From Lumnitzera littorea (lineage: Eukaryota; Streptophyta; Magnoliopsida; Myrtales; Combretaceae), in assembly GCA_024138015.1 (NCBI GenBank), contig JAMXBB010000011.1, forward strand, positions 39,049,068 to 39,113,067: DNA of 64,000 nt, given 5' to 3'. The position numbers and the translations under genes are program-made. Below are positions 37,043 to 47,888 of the stretch, one piece after another. The notes below the pieces were generated by a model, which made no database searches, was not told the origin of the DNA, and saw only the letters and a program-made list of their open reading frames with translations. The stretch's first letter is position 1; the number at the start of each line of letters is the position of its first letter.

Positions 37043-38000
37043 ATGACCACTACTCAAGGAAATGACAGAGACCTTGAGATCAATGATCCCTCCAAGCTGA
37101 CGTTCTATTCCGTAGAAAGGGTTATGGAGAAGATGGCAGAACAAATGAGCTTTCTAGTAGACAGCATTGCTTTGCTGAGAGCTACAGCACCAGTTAATGA
37201 AGAAAGCTCCAAGACCCGTTATGGGAAGAATACACAAGCTCCTGAAGCAAAGCATGAATATCAAAAAGACCCATTCGAATTAGAGGGAGTTTACCCGAAA
37301 GACAACTCGACCTTCGAACCTAACACGTATGCAACCCCGAGACCTGTTGACTAAGGGCCTAGTATGGACAACTTGAAAGAACTAGAAAAGAAATTGACAC
37401 AACAGATAACTGAGAAGATGAAGGCACTTATAGAGTGTAATGGATTTGAACAGGTAGGGATCACGGAGTTTTCTGTGTATGACATAAGATCATACCTTGA
37501 GAAGTTTAAGGTACCAAAATTTGAAAAGTATAATAGGACGGGTTGCCCCAAGCTCCACACCAGGTTGTACGTTAGGAAGATGGGTAAATATGTTCAGTAT
37601 GATCCACTCATGGTACAAACATTCTAAGATAGTCTGATTGGATCGGCCCTGACTTGGTATGCCCAACTTGATTTGAATCAGATAAATACATGGGAGAAAC
37701 TTGCTAGAGCATTTTATGAACAATATAAATTCAACGTAGAAGTAGCCCCAACTATGATGGATTTAGTTGCCTTACGGAAGAAGAATAACAAGTCGTTCAA
37801 AGAATATGCTCAAAGATGGAGGTCCTTAGCTGCAAGAATCTCTACTCCTACGACCGAGAAGGAGCTCACATCAGCTTTCATTAACACCTTGGAAAGGCCC
37901 TACTTCTCCCATCTCATCGGGCAGGCCTTGTCCAGTTTTGCTGAAGTAGTAGCGGTAGGGTGCAGGATTGAAAGCACCGTCTCTTCCAGTAAGCTGTAAG
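37043..38000 (+). pseudogene. Tat gag (capsid-like) region
   Basis: ATG at 37043. A capsid-like retrotrans_gag domain lies at about 37620-37990: SALTWYAQL, then NTWEKLARAFYEQY, then FKEYAQRWRSLAARI, the usual order in plant Ty3-gypsy gag. Stops at about 37352, 37625 and 37998 break it, but the frame is constant. In an active element it would form the particle that packages the RNA. No clear CCHC zinc knuckle is seen directly after the capsid. Confidence 0.88.
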
Positions 38001-39840
38001 AGCCAGCAGATAGAAGACCACCAGTGTCATCATCTGGTCCTAAACCTACCGGTAGCAAGCCTAAAGAATCTACGGTTGGTATGGTAAATTCAAATGCCAG
38101 ACCAAATGCTCAAGTCGCTTTTAGGACGAATCCTCCTTCCACCCAACAACAGTTCAGAGACCAGCTTCAAACTAACAGGACTTATAGACAGTTTACCAAG
38201 ATACCAGTCCCTTTAAGTCAAGTCTTTGAGAAGTTACGAAGAGATAATTTGATACGGTACGAACTGCCTAGCGATCGATACCGACCGAGAATCTTTGACC
38301 CCACAATAAAGTGTGAATACCACTATAGACAAGTGGGGTGTTCGACTAATGCATGCTAGAGATTGAGGAAAAAGATTCAGGACTTGGTAGATGAAGGAAC
38401 AATGCAGTTAGATTTTGTGGAAGCCCCGGTTCTTAATGTTAACATTAATCCCTTACCTAACCACAGGCCGATGATTGGTATGATTTTTGATGACTGTGCT
38501 GTCAACGTCATTGGTTCAGATAAGAAGCCTAAGGTTTTTGAGTTTTATACTGGCAACCAGATTCCAGAAGTGAAGAGGTACACATTTCACGTACTGTTCC
38601 CACCAAAAAATTACAAGGCTGCTTCATTTAGCTATCACCTGATAAATCAGGAAGAACCAAGTCCTTTGGTAGGGGGCATTACACGATCGGGAAAGATTTA
38701 TCACCCGAGAGAGGAGCATGGGAGGAAGGTCATACTGGGAGAATCAAACGATAAGACAGCGGCCGAACGCATTGAAGGGCTATTAACCTTTACCAAAATG
38801 ATTAAGTTGAGTGAATATAAGATCATGGATCAACTCAGTAAGATTCCTGCACAAATATCGTTGATGAGCTTCTTAATCACATCTGAACCACACAGGGAGG
38901 CTTTGTTTTGTACTTTAAATGAGGTGAAGGTCCCTTGTGAAATTCCAATTGAGAAGATAGGGCTGGTTACTAATTCTGTCCTCGCAATGGATCAAATTTC
39001 TTTTTCAGCTGAAGAATTGGGCGAAGAAGGGAACAATTATACAAAGCTACTTTTTATCATGGTAAGGAGTAACGACATAATGATCACCAGGGTGCTCATT
39101 GACAACGGATCATCACTGAACGTCTGCCTACTCGCCACCTTGGATTTGCTGGGCATCGACATGTCTGCAATTAGGCCTTCTTCCACAACAGTTAGGGCAT
39201 TTGATGGTTCTAGAAGAGAGATTATAGGGGAAATTGATTTATCTGTGAGTATTGACCCTCAGCACTTTACCATTTAATTCCAAGTCATGGACATTCCAAG
39301 ATCTTTCAATCTACTCTTGGGAAGACCTTGGATTCATGCAGTAGGGGCCATACCCTCGAGCTTGCACCAAAAGTTGAAGTTTATCTCAAATGGCGAGGTG
39401 ATTACAATTTTGGGAGATCAAGATTATGAAATTTACAAGGAGACAGCTATACCCTACATAGGAAGTAAGGGACAAGAAGAGTTGGGTTTACAAATGTTTG
39501 AAGAAGTGAACATGATCACCAGTCCCAACAGAGAAGATGATAGAAGAATGGGATTCAAGGAAGGCCAGATCGGTACCTACGGCCTTGGCTACAATCCTAC
39601 CTCGGCAGAAGAATTCTAGAAGAAACAAGCGAGGGGCAAGAGAGGTAACAAATTATACCATGCCTCGATAAATTTTCCACCGCTAGCTAAGACATTCATA
39701 TGGGAAGAGACTCCAGCCCGGAAATCTGGCAAAGAAGGATCAACAAACTTACCACATAAGTTTCAGCATTATTTGAATAACTAGTTCTCCATCTCGGCGA
39801 ATGGCAATAGGTCTTCCTTAGGGTAAAGGGTTGACCCATG
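38001..39840 (+). pseudogene. Tat gag-pol linker and aspartic protease
   Basis: Same frame as gag. A proline-rich linker (38024-38200) leads to a conserved region with KCEYHYRQVGC. The protease active-site motif is DNGSS at 39101-39115 (preceded by TRVLI), followed by the conserved SFNLLLGRPWIHAVGAIPSS at about 39302-39361. The protease would cut the polyprotein. The catalytic D is kept. Stops at about 38357, 39275 and 39617 break the frame, the last ones in the stretch just before the possible intron. Confidence 0.88.
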
Positions 39841-40041
39841 GTTAGTATTTTTTGAATTTTTATTTTCAATAGTCATCGTTTCAAATGTATCGTCGAACCT
39901 TTTATTCAAAATTAGTTAGACCTTTATCTCATTTGAGACCCACTTCAATTTATTCAATGAAATCTTAGTTCGTTTCTTTCTTATATTGTGTTTTAGTTCT
40001 CTTTTGCTTATATACACTTTTCTTTATGCATTCTCATTCAG
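39841..40041 (+). other. Possible intron between protease and reverse transcriptase
   Basis: GTTAGTATTT at 39841 resembles a splice donor. T-rich sequence and TTCTCATTCAG ending at 40041 resemble a branch/acceptor region. It is 201 bases, a multiple of three, so the frame is unchanged. Ogre elements are known to have an intron at this place. The spliced codon would be TGA in this copy, so the exact sites are unsure or the copy has mutated. Confidence 0.5.
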
Positions 40042-41640
40042 ATCCAATGAACCAAGCGAAAACCAGGAATACCTCGCGCAGGTAGAAAATGAGAATATTG
40101 ATATCGCTTTCGGCCCTACTGGGTTAGTCATTAGGAGTGATGTCAATGACCATAGTAATATACAAGAGGAATGGCAAAAACATAAATTGGGTAGAATCAC
40201 TATTGATGAACCGATTGAGACAATTAATGTAGGGAACGAAGAAAATCCTAAGAATCTAAAATTTGGGGTAAGTTTAAAAGAGAAACAAAAAACAGAAATG
40301 ATTACATTATTAGCCGAATATCAAGATGTGTTCGCTTGGTCGTATGAAGATATGTCTGGGTTAGACCCGTCGATCGTAGTCCACTGTTTACCCACACACG
40401 AAGACGCCAAACGAAAAAGGCAAAAATTGAGAAGATTTCGACCTGACATCTTGCTGAAAATTAAAGAAGAAGTGAAGAAACTACTGGAGGTTGGATTCAT
40501 TGAAGTGTTGGATTACCCAGAATAGGTAGCTAATATTGTTCCAGTAATTAAGAATAATGGGACCGTCAGAGTGTGTGTAGACTTTTGAGATCTCAACTAA
40601 GCAATGCTTAAAGATAATTTTCCATTGCCTTACATTAATGTCTTAGTGGATAGTATGACTGGAAATCATCTGTTCTCTTTCATGGATGGTTTTTCGGGAT
40701 ATAATCAGATTCGAATGTCCAAAGAAGATAAGACAAAAATGACTTTCATTACGACTTGGGGAACATTTTGCTATAAGGTGATGCCGTTTGGGCTTAATAA
40801 TGCAGGCGTAACATATCAAAGGGCCATGATTGCAATTTTTCATGATATGATGCACAAAGAAATAGAAGTATATGTTGATGATATGATTGCAAAATCCAAA
40901 GAGGAGGAAGATCACTTAGAAAACCTGAGGAAGCTGTTTGATAGACTGAGAAAGTACCACTTGAAGTTGAATTTGGAGAAATGTACCTTTAGTGTGACGT
41001 CAAGAAAATTGTTGGGGTTCATAGTCAGCTAAACAGGTATTGAAGTCGATCCTGATAAAGCCAAAACCATAATTGACATACCTCCTCCACAAACACTCAA
41101 GGAAGCACGGGGATTGCTGGGGCATTTAAATTATATAGCCTGATTCATATCACAGTTAATAGACAAATGTCGCCCTCTTTTTAAGCTATTAAAGAAGAAC
41201 GCAAAGATCAACTGGAACGAGGAATGTGAAGAGGCTTTCACGAAAATCAAAGAATACCCCATGAAACCTCCAGTGTTAGTAGCTCCTAAACTTGGAAAGC
41301 CGTTGTTTTTGTACCTAACCATAATGACCGAATCCATGGGATTCATGCTTGGTCTAAAGGATGAAGAAGGGAAAGAGCGAGTCATTTACTATTTAAGCAA
41401 GAAGTTCACAGAACGGGAGCATAAATACTCAAAGGCCGAAAGAACCTGTTATGCATTGGTCTGGGTCATGCATCGGCTCAGACAATATACACTGTATTAT
41501 CAGATTGAGTTGATAATACAACAAGATCCTTTGAAATACTTAGCTGAAAAACTGGCTCTCATTGGTAGAGTTTCAAAGTGGCAGATGTTGCTGACAGAAT
41601 TTGACATTAAGTATGTGAGCCAAAGTTCAATCAAGGAGTA
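40042..41640 (+). pseudogene. Tat reverse transcriptase and RNase H
   Basis: Same frame as gag. It shows the N-terminal KIKEEVKKLLEVGFIEV, then FSFMDGFSGYNQI, MPFGLNNAGVTYQRAM and the catalytic YVDD at 40871-40882, then the thumb and connection. An RNase H of the usual gypsy type follows (about 41290-41640) with KYSKAERTCYALVW. The enzyme would copy element RNA from the tRNA primer. Stops at about 40523, 40585, 40599, 41030 and 41141 break it. Confidence 0.93.
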
Positions 41641-42160
41641 AGCTTTGGCGGATCAATTAGAAGAGAATCCTTCTGAGGATACCCCTCAAGAAGCACGGGT
41701 TGAGTTTCCCGATGAAAGTATCCTGGTAGCAGGAAATGATTTTGATTATGAGGTAGTCGAAAAATCTTCAGGGTGGAAAATGTTCTTTAACTGAGCAGCT
41801 AATGTGTCCAAATGTAGAGTCGGGGCAATGCTGGTATCGCTTGAAGGTACATAATTTCCAATGGCTGTGAGACTGGCTTTCCCATGTACCAATAATATTG
41901 TAGAATATGAGGCATGTATTTTGGGACTCAAAATCGTGTTGTTTAAGGAGATACGGGAATTACAGGTATATGGAGATTCTTTGTTGATCATAGGCTAAGC
42001 TCGGGGTGAGTATAAGACGAAAGACCCCAAATTAATACCTTACCGCCAACACTTGGCCGAGTTGATAACCAAGTTCGAAAAAATTACATTTATGTACGTA
42101 CCAAGGGTTTAAAACCAATTCGCTGATGCTCTTGCTACTTTGGCATCAATGATCCAAATA
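41641..42160 (+). pseudogene. Tat second RNase H (archaeal-type)
   Basis: Same frame. NNIVEYEACILGLK at about 41887-41928 and LQVYGDSLLII at about 41962-41994 lead to NQFADALATLASM at 42116-42154, the order of the additional RNase H carried by Tat-lineage elements. Stops at about 41792, 41849, 41996 and 42107 occur. It places the element in Tat rather than in chromoviruses or Athila. Confidence 0.85.
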
Positions 42161-43510
42161 TCGAGAGGAGTGGAGATTCAGCCACTTAAAATTGAAATTG
42201 AAGAAAAGCTCACTTTTTGTTTGGTAATGGAAAGTTCGCATGACGAAAAGCCTTGGTATCATGATATCAAAATGTTTCTACAACATGGTAAATACCTCGA
42301 AGGAGTAGAGAGGAAGGACAAAAAATTAATTAGAAGATTGGCAGCTCAATACTTGATAAGCGATTCTATTTTGTACTGACGATCATTTAATGGTATGCTT
42401 TTACGTTGTGTAGATGGGAAAGAGGCAGAGATGCTAATGAAAGAAGTGCACGAGGGAGTATGTGGCCCCCACATGAATGGCTACATGCTTGCCAAGAAAA
42501 TCATGAGGATGGGATATTACTGGTTAACTGTAGAAGTGGATTGTATTGGACATGTTAGATGCTACCATTTGTGCCAGATCTATGCAAACAAGATAAATGC
42601 TCCACCTCAAGAATTACATACACTATCAGCACCATGGCCTTTTTCGATGTAGGGAATAGATATTGTTGGCCCGATTACTCCAAAGGCATCTAACGGGCAC
42701 CGATTTATATTGGTAGCTATTGATTATTTCACTAAGTGGGTTGAAGTCTCATCTTACTCTAGTGTGACAAAGGAAGTAGTGATCAAGTTCATCAGAAGAG
42801 ACATACTAGCTCGGTATGGTATGCTAGAAACAATTATTATTGACAATGGCACGAACTTGAATAACAAATTGATGTTAGAGTTATGCTAAAACTTCAGGAT
42901 CATTTATAAAAATTCTACTCCTTATCGACCCCAAATGAATGAAGTCATGGAAGCGGCCAATAAGAATATCAAAAGAATTATTGAGAAGATGGCCATTATG
43001 TATCGAGATTGGCATGAGACGTTACCCTTTGCACTCATGGCCTATCGAACTTCTATCAAAACATCAACAAGGGCAACCCCCTACTCGTTGGTATACGGAA
43101 TGGAGGTTGTACTACTAGTGGAGGTAGAGATCTCATCCCTTAGAATATTGTCGGAAACTCAATTAGATGAGACTGATTGGATAAAGAAGCATGTTGAGCA
43201 GTTGAATCTAATTGATGAAAGGAGGCTGGCAGCTTTGTGCCACAACATCTGCTATGAACAACGAATGGCCAGGGCTTTCAACAAAAAAGCACGACCCCAA
43301 AGTTTTGAGCAAAGAGATATGGTGTTGAGGAAGACTTTGCCTAACACAACTGATTTGAGAGGAAAGTTTGCTCCAAACTATAAAGGGCCTTACATTGTGA
43401 AGAAAGTATTGCCTGGGGGGGGCTGTTATCTTGTCTGAAATGGATGGTCCGGACTTGAAGGACCCAGTAAACGGTGACGCATTGAAGATATACTATCCTT
43501 GAACATCAAT
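42161..43510 (+). pseudogene. Tat integrase
   Basis: Same frame. The zinc-binding region has EVHEGVCGPHMNGYMLAKKI (42440-42500), then CYHLCQIYANK. The catalytic core shows GIDIVGP (first D) at about 42652, IIIDNGTN (second D) at about 42835 and, 35-odd residues later, NEVMEAANKNIKR (E), so the D-D-E set is still visible. The C-terminal part has GKFAPNYKGPYIVKKVLPGG. No chromodomain follows. Stops at about 42377, 42650, 42887 and 43436 break it. It would insert the DNA copy with a 5-bp duplication, as seen at this element. Confidence 0.92.
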
Positions 43511-44440
43511 GAAATTTTTGTTCAGATTATGAAATGCAAACAATCTTACTATTACTGTGGTCTCATTTTCATTTTTTACATGCAAAGTTGGTATTCTTAA
43601 TAGTCGTTAGGATTGGATAATATCCTTAGCCCCTTTCTCGTTCCATTAAAAGACCCCACTTCTTGCCCTATCCTTTATCCAAATAAACCTTACACACAAG
43701 AAGCACATGAAAAAAATAAACACTTAACTTAAAGTGATGCCTATTGATAAAAATTCTTTTAATACTTTATTGTGGTTAACCCCCCTAAGAAAGGGAGACT
43801 TGTTTCCTCTTTTTCAGGATAGGGCCATATTCAGAAAAGAGTAACATGTGACACATAAGTGGAAACTCGCTTGAGAATGAATGTTTACATGAAAAGCCAA
43901 TGGTTAGACCGAAAATTCAATACAAGACATCTTTGTTCGAGAAATGAGTATGTTTTACATTTGTTTCAGGTATAAGTTGCTTTCATAGAAAAAAAAAAAA
44001 AAAGAGAAAAAGAAAAAAAAAGAGAAAAAAAGAAAAAAGAGAAGAAAAGGAAAAAAAAAAAAAGGGGGTTAGAAAGAGAGAGAAGAAGAAAGAAGAAGAA
44101 GAGCAAGAACAAGAAAAGGCAATGGTAAGGGTTAAAATCGTTGGTTCTAATCGGACTGCTCAATAAGACATTGGATTACTTGGGAGCTAGCATTAAAACT
44201 AGGTAAGTGGTTCTAAGCCTGATAAAACATTGCATTGGCAATTGGTTTCCCCCTAAGGATGATAGCTTGTTTTCCAAAAACAATTTCTTAGCAAGTCAGT
44301 TAGCTCGTAGAGCATGGTCCCAATCCAGAGTTCCTTAGACTCTCAGTCACCCGACTTACAGAATGTTACTCGACTCAAAATTTCTTTAAGGGATTTAGCA
44401 AGCTTAGGAAGCCTATCCCAATTCAAGTTTTCTCATCTTT
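43511..44440 (+). other. Tat 3' untranslated region with polypurine tract
   Basis: Non-coding sequence after integrase. It contains a tract of nearly pure A/G at 43988-44109, which gives the false minus-strand open frame at 43966-44163. From 44280 single segments resembling the tandem array below begin to appear. Confidence 0.7.
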
Positions 44441-45170
44441 AGGTCTTAGCCAGCTTAAAGGGCGTTTTGACCGCCTTGGTTAGTGAACTCATTAGGGCAT
44501 GACTAAGTTTCTTTATCTTTAGGTCTTAACCAGCTCAAAGGGCACTTTGACCGCCTTAGTTAGTTAACTCATTAGGGTACGACCAAGTTTTCCTTGTCTT
44601 TAGTTCTTAGCCAGCTCAAAGGGCGCTTTGACTACTTTGGTTAGTCAGTTCATTATGGTACGACTAAGTTTTCTTCATTTTTTAAGTCTTAGCTAGCTCA
44701 AAGAGCGCTTTGACTGCCTTGGTTAGTTAGCTCATTAGGGCACGACCAAGTTTTCTTCATTCTTTAGATCTTAGCCAGCTCAAAGGGTGCTTTGATCGCC
44801 TTGGTTAGTCAACTCATTAAGGCACAACCAAGTTCCTTCATCTTTAGGTCTTAGCCAGCTCAAATGGCGCTTTGACTGCCTTGGTTAGTTAGCTCATTAG
44901 GGCACGATCAAGTTTTCCTTGTCTTTATGTCTTAGCCAGCTCAAAGGACACTTTGACCGCCTTGGTTAGTCAACTCATTAGGGAACGACCAAGTTTTCTT
45001 TATTCTTTAGGTCTTAGCCAGCTCAAAGGACACTTTGACTACCTTGGTAGTTAGCTCATTAGGGGCACGACCAAGTTTTCTTCATTCTTTAAGTCTTAGC
45101 CAACTCAAAGGGCTCTTTGACTGCCTTGGTTAGTCAACTCATTAGGGCACAACCAAGTTTTCATTATTTT
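44441..45170 (+). repeat. 81-bp tandem repeat array in the Tat 3' untranslated region
   Basis: Nine copies of an 80-82-bp unit start with AGGTCTTAGCCAGCTC at about 44441, 44521, 44602, 44684, 44766, 44846, 44927, 45009 and 45091. Each has a CAAAGGGCGCTTTG palindrome, then CCTTGGTTAG, CTCATTAGGGCACGACCAAG and a T-rich tail. Units differ mostly by transitions. Such arrays between integrase and 3' LTR are typical of Tat/Ogre elements. Confidence 0.93.
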
Positions 45171-45320
45171 TGCCAACCTACAAAGGCGCTAGCCCTCGCT
45201 ATTCTTCGTTTCAAACTAACCCTCGTCAAGTGTCTTAACATTCCTTAGGATAGAGTCGTCCCGAGGTAAAAACGATGTCTCTTTTGTTTTTATGGCAAAG
45301 TTTTACTCAAACTTCACCAC

Positions 45321-45333
45321 AAAGAGGGGCAGT
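45321..45333 (+). other. Polypurine tract of the Tat element
   Basis: AAAGAGGGGCAGT directly precedes the 3' LTR, where plus-strand DNA synthesis would start. Confidence 0.88.
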
Positions 45334-45411
45334 TGTAGACACTTAATTTTTGCCCCTCTGTAATCCTAATTTTTATTTTACAAAAAAGGGTCCTAATTTA
45401 AAATAAAATAA

Positions 45412-45459
<48 letters not shown>

Positions 45460-47888
45460 TAATAAAAGATAAAAATAATAAAAATTAACAAATGATGAAA
45501 ATACAAAAAAAAAATGATGATGAGAAAAAGAAAAGTTAAAAATATTTTTTAGATTTTTTTTTAAAAAGTAAATTATTTTAGAGTCAATCATTTTAGTTTA
45601 GCTTAGTTAAAAAAATTATTTTAGGCAATCGGGTGTTTTAAGTACAATTTAGTTGTATTAAATGTTAAGGCGTAGGCCAATAACCTAACGGATAAGTATT
45701 AAAGTATCAGATTTGATTTAATTTGAGGTCTTGGGTTTAAGTCTTGCTAGGCACCTATGTCTTTTATTTTTTAATCTTTTACAAAAGTGAGATGAATAAA
45801 TGGGATTTATATCTAATTAAAATCATTTGAATCTAATTTGATTTTATTAAATCATATTTGAATTAATTTGGATCTAGTTTAATAATTTAATTAGATACAA
45901 TAGATATGATTTGATATGATCTTATTTAGCTTTTATAATTACATACTCCCAAAAGAATTGAAATGCTTTTCTTCGTCCTTCACATTCATGATTGGCCATC
46001 TACTATGGTTAATCAACCATACATACTTCGGCCACACCTATACTTCGTGCATGTCTTTTGTCTAACGCCGCACTCCACACTGGCCAGCAGTATCCATATA
46101 CAACCTTATATCTTCACCCTCGGTGCCGCACAATCAGTTCACATACAAATATGCTTATATAGTTGCCAAGACAGTAAACTCCTGACGCTAAACAGTACCA
46201 GCAAAGTGAATTCCATCGATCCCTAACACGATTTCATCTTCATTAAGCCCACTACCACATGCCGCTAAATTTTACGAAAGATCTTCCACATATTAGTCCC
46301 TAAAGCCTAAACAGTACACTTGAACAGCTTGTGACCGAACGGCTGTACTCCATAGCAGTCCATAGCTTCAAACAGCAATTGACATGTACACAAGCACTTC
46401 TTGACATCACGGCATGTTGATTGATTCACACACCACAACTCCATTGCTACAACTAACGCCAGCAACCCCACGATGTAGATCACAATCAGTTGCATAACCC
46501 AAACAACACCAGAACCCCCCTTCCTCGTATGACAAACCCACTGGCCGAGCATCGTTCATAATGACGCAATATACACACTTTACTACCCAACAATTAATAC
46601 TCCACACACGACCACACTCCCCTACCAAACATGCTCATCTAAAGTACATACACCAACTCCAAACCAGCGATACAACACACACCAATTACGACCACTATGA
46701 CACGAGTACGGCCTGCTCCCTCTCTCTCGTAATCAATACCGAACTGCTACTGCTGGATGCGGGACTTGATTACTCCACCACTCACATACACGTGTCACTG
46801 ATCCCACATGCCACATACATCCTCACCGCCAATAGAGCACTGCAGCAGTCTACATCCACGTCTACTGTTGCCTACTGACTGAACTCGCATATTGTTGCAA
46901 TTCACCGATAGTAGCTGCAATACAATCCTGATGAGCCTTATCCATCGCTACTGCCATGAACATCAATTCAGGTTCGGTGCTTTAGATTTTTAGTATTATA
47001 TTATATTATTATTTATGTTAATAACATGATATATGAATAATTTATATATATATATATACGTGTGTGTGTATTAGTTTAGGATATTCTGTTAGTATTAGTT
47101 TTCTTTATTATAGATTAAGCACATTTTATTGATTTAAGTGTTGTTTAATAGTAGTATATATATAAATATGTATATATATTAGTTTAGGGATGTTTTGGAT
47201 TAGATTTTTTTTAGGATTTACCACATAGAAAACTATTTTAAAAAATAAAAATTAATAAAAGACCCTTTTTAAAGATGGGATTATTAGAGCATTTTTTTTT
47301 TAAGATAAAAACACTTAAGAGTTAGGACTCTTTAGATTTTTTTTTAATAAACTGAATAAATTAAAAAGGTAAACTCGGGCAGTTTTTAGAATTAAAATAA
47401 ATCAACACATTAAAGAGTTTTAAAAAAGAACTACGGTTTTTTGATCCCAACAAGTGGGTACGTAGGCACCTTTGAGGCGACGATAAAATATGTAAAAACT
47501 TAGGTTTTTTTTTTTTCTTTTGATTTTTATTTTTTTATTTTATTAAATATTATAATTATAAGAATAATCCTAATTTCGGTAAATAAATAGTGGTACTTGT
47601 TAGGGTTTAATCGGTTAGCCCTTGAATTCAGAACCCTCTGGTTTTTCATTCAAATTGAAATCAAAGATAGGTAGGCAAATTGTAATCAATCCATCTAATT
47701 GATAACGGTTTTTTTCCTTTTTCCCGATTACAGTCGGGTGGTGACTCAAAAAAGTATTTTCAATAAAAAACCGAAATTTCTCAATTTCTTTAATCGAGGA
47801 TTAATATTAAATGGGTTAGGGTTTAGTATTAATTAGGAAATGGGAAATAAATTTTTAAATAAAAGAAATAAAAAAATCAGGCTCGACA
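45334..47888 (+). repeat. 3' LTR of the Tat element
   Basis: TGTAGACACTT to GGCTCGACA, 2555 bp, colinear with 32151-34689. The AAT repeat (45412-45460) is longer, the B-box of its tRNA-like segment has lost the central CG (GGGTTTAAGTC), and the stem-loop at 47800-47833 has one T.G pair. Confidence 0.95.
45412..45475 (+). repeat. AAT microsatellite in the 3' LTR
   Basis: An uninterrupted run of AAT triplets, longer than the matching run at 32225-32250 in the 5' LTR. Confidence 0.9.

Larger units (their letters stand above)
32151..47888 (+). mobile_element. Tat/Ogre-like Ty3-gypsy retrotransposon, complete structure, coding-dead
   Basis: A 15.7-kb element. In order it has a 5' LTR, a primer site, ORF1 (DUF7745-like), gag, protease, a possible intron, reverse transcriptase, RNase H, a second archaeal-type RNase H, integrase, a purine-rich tract, an 81-bp tandem array, a polypurine tract and a 3' LTR. 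An extra ORF1, a second RNase H and tandem repeats in the 3' untranslated region are known marks of the plant Tat/Ogre lineage. No chromodomain is seen after the integrase, as expected for Tat. All of gag-pol is in one frame, with about twenty stops. Both LTRs and the target duplication have diverged, so the insertion is not recent. Confidence 0.93.

Noticed and set aside
43966..44163. Minus-strand frame of mostly F, L and S that could be read as a membrane protein
   Set aside because: It is the complement of an A/G tract in the Tat 3' untranslated region.
44441..45170. Regular repeats that could suggest a CRISPR array
   Set aside because: Units are contiguous 81-bp tandem repeats without unique spacers, inside a plant retrotransposon.
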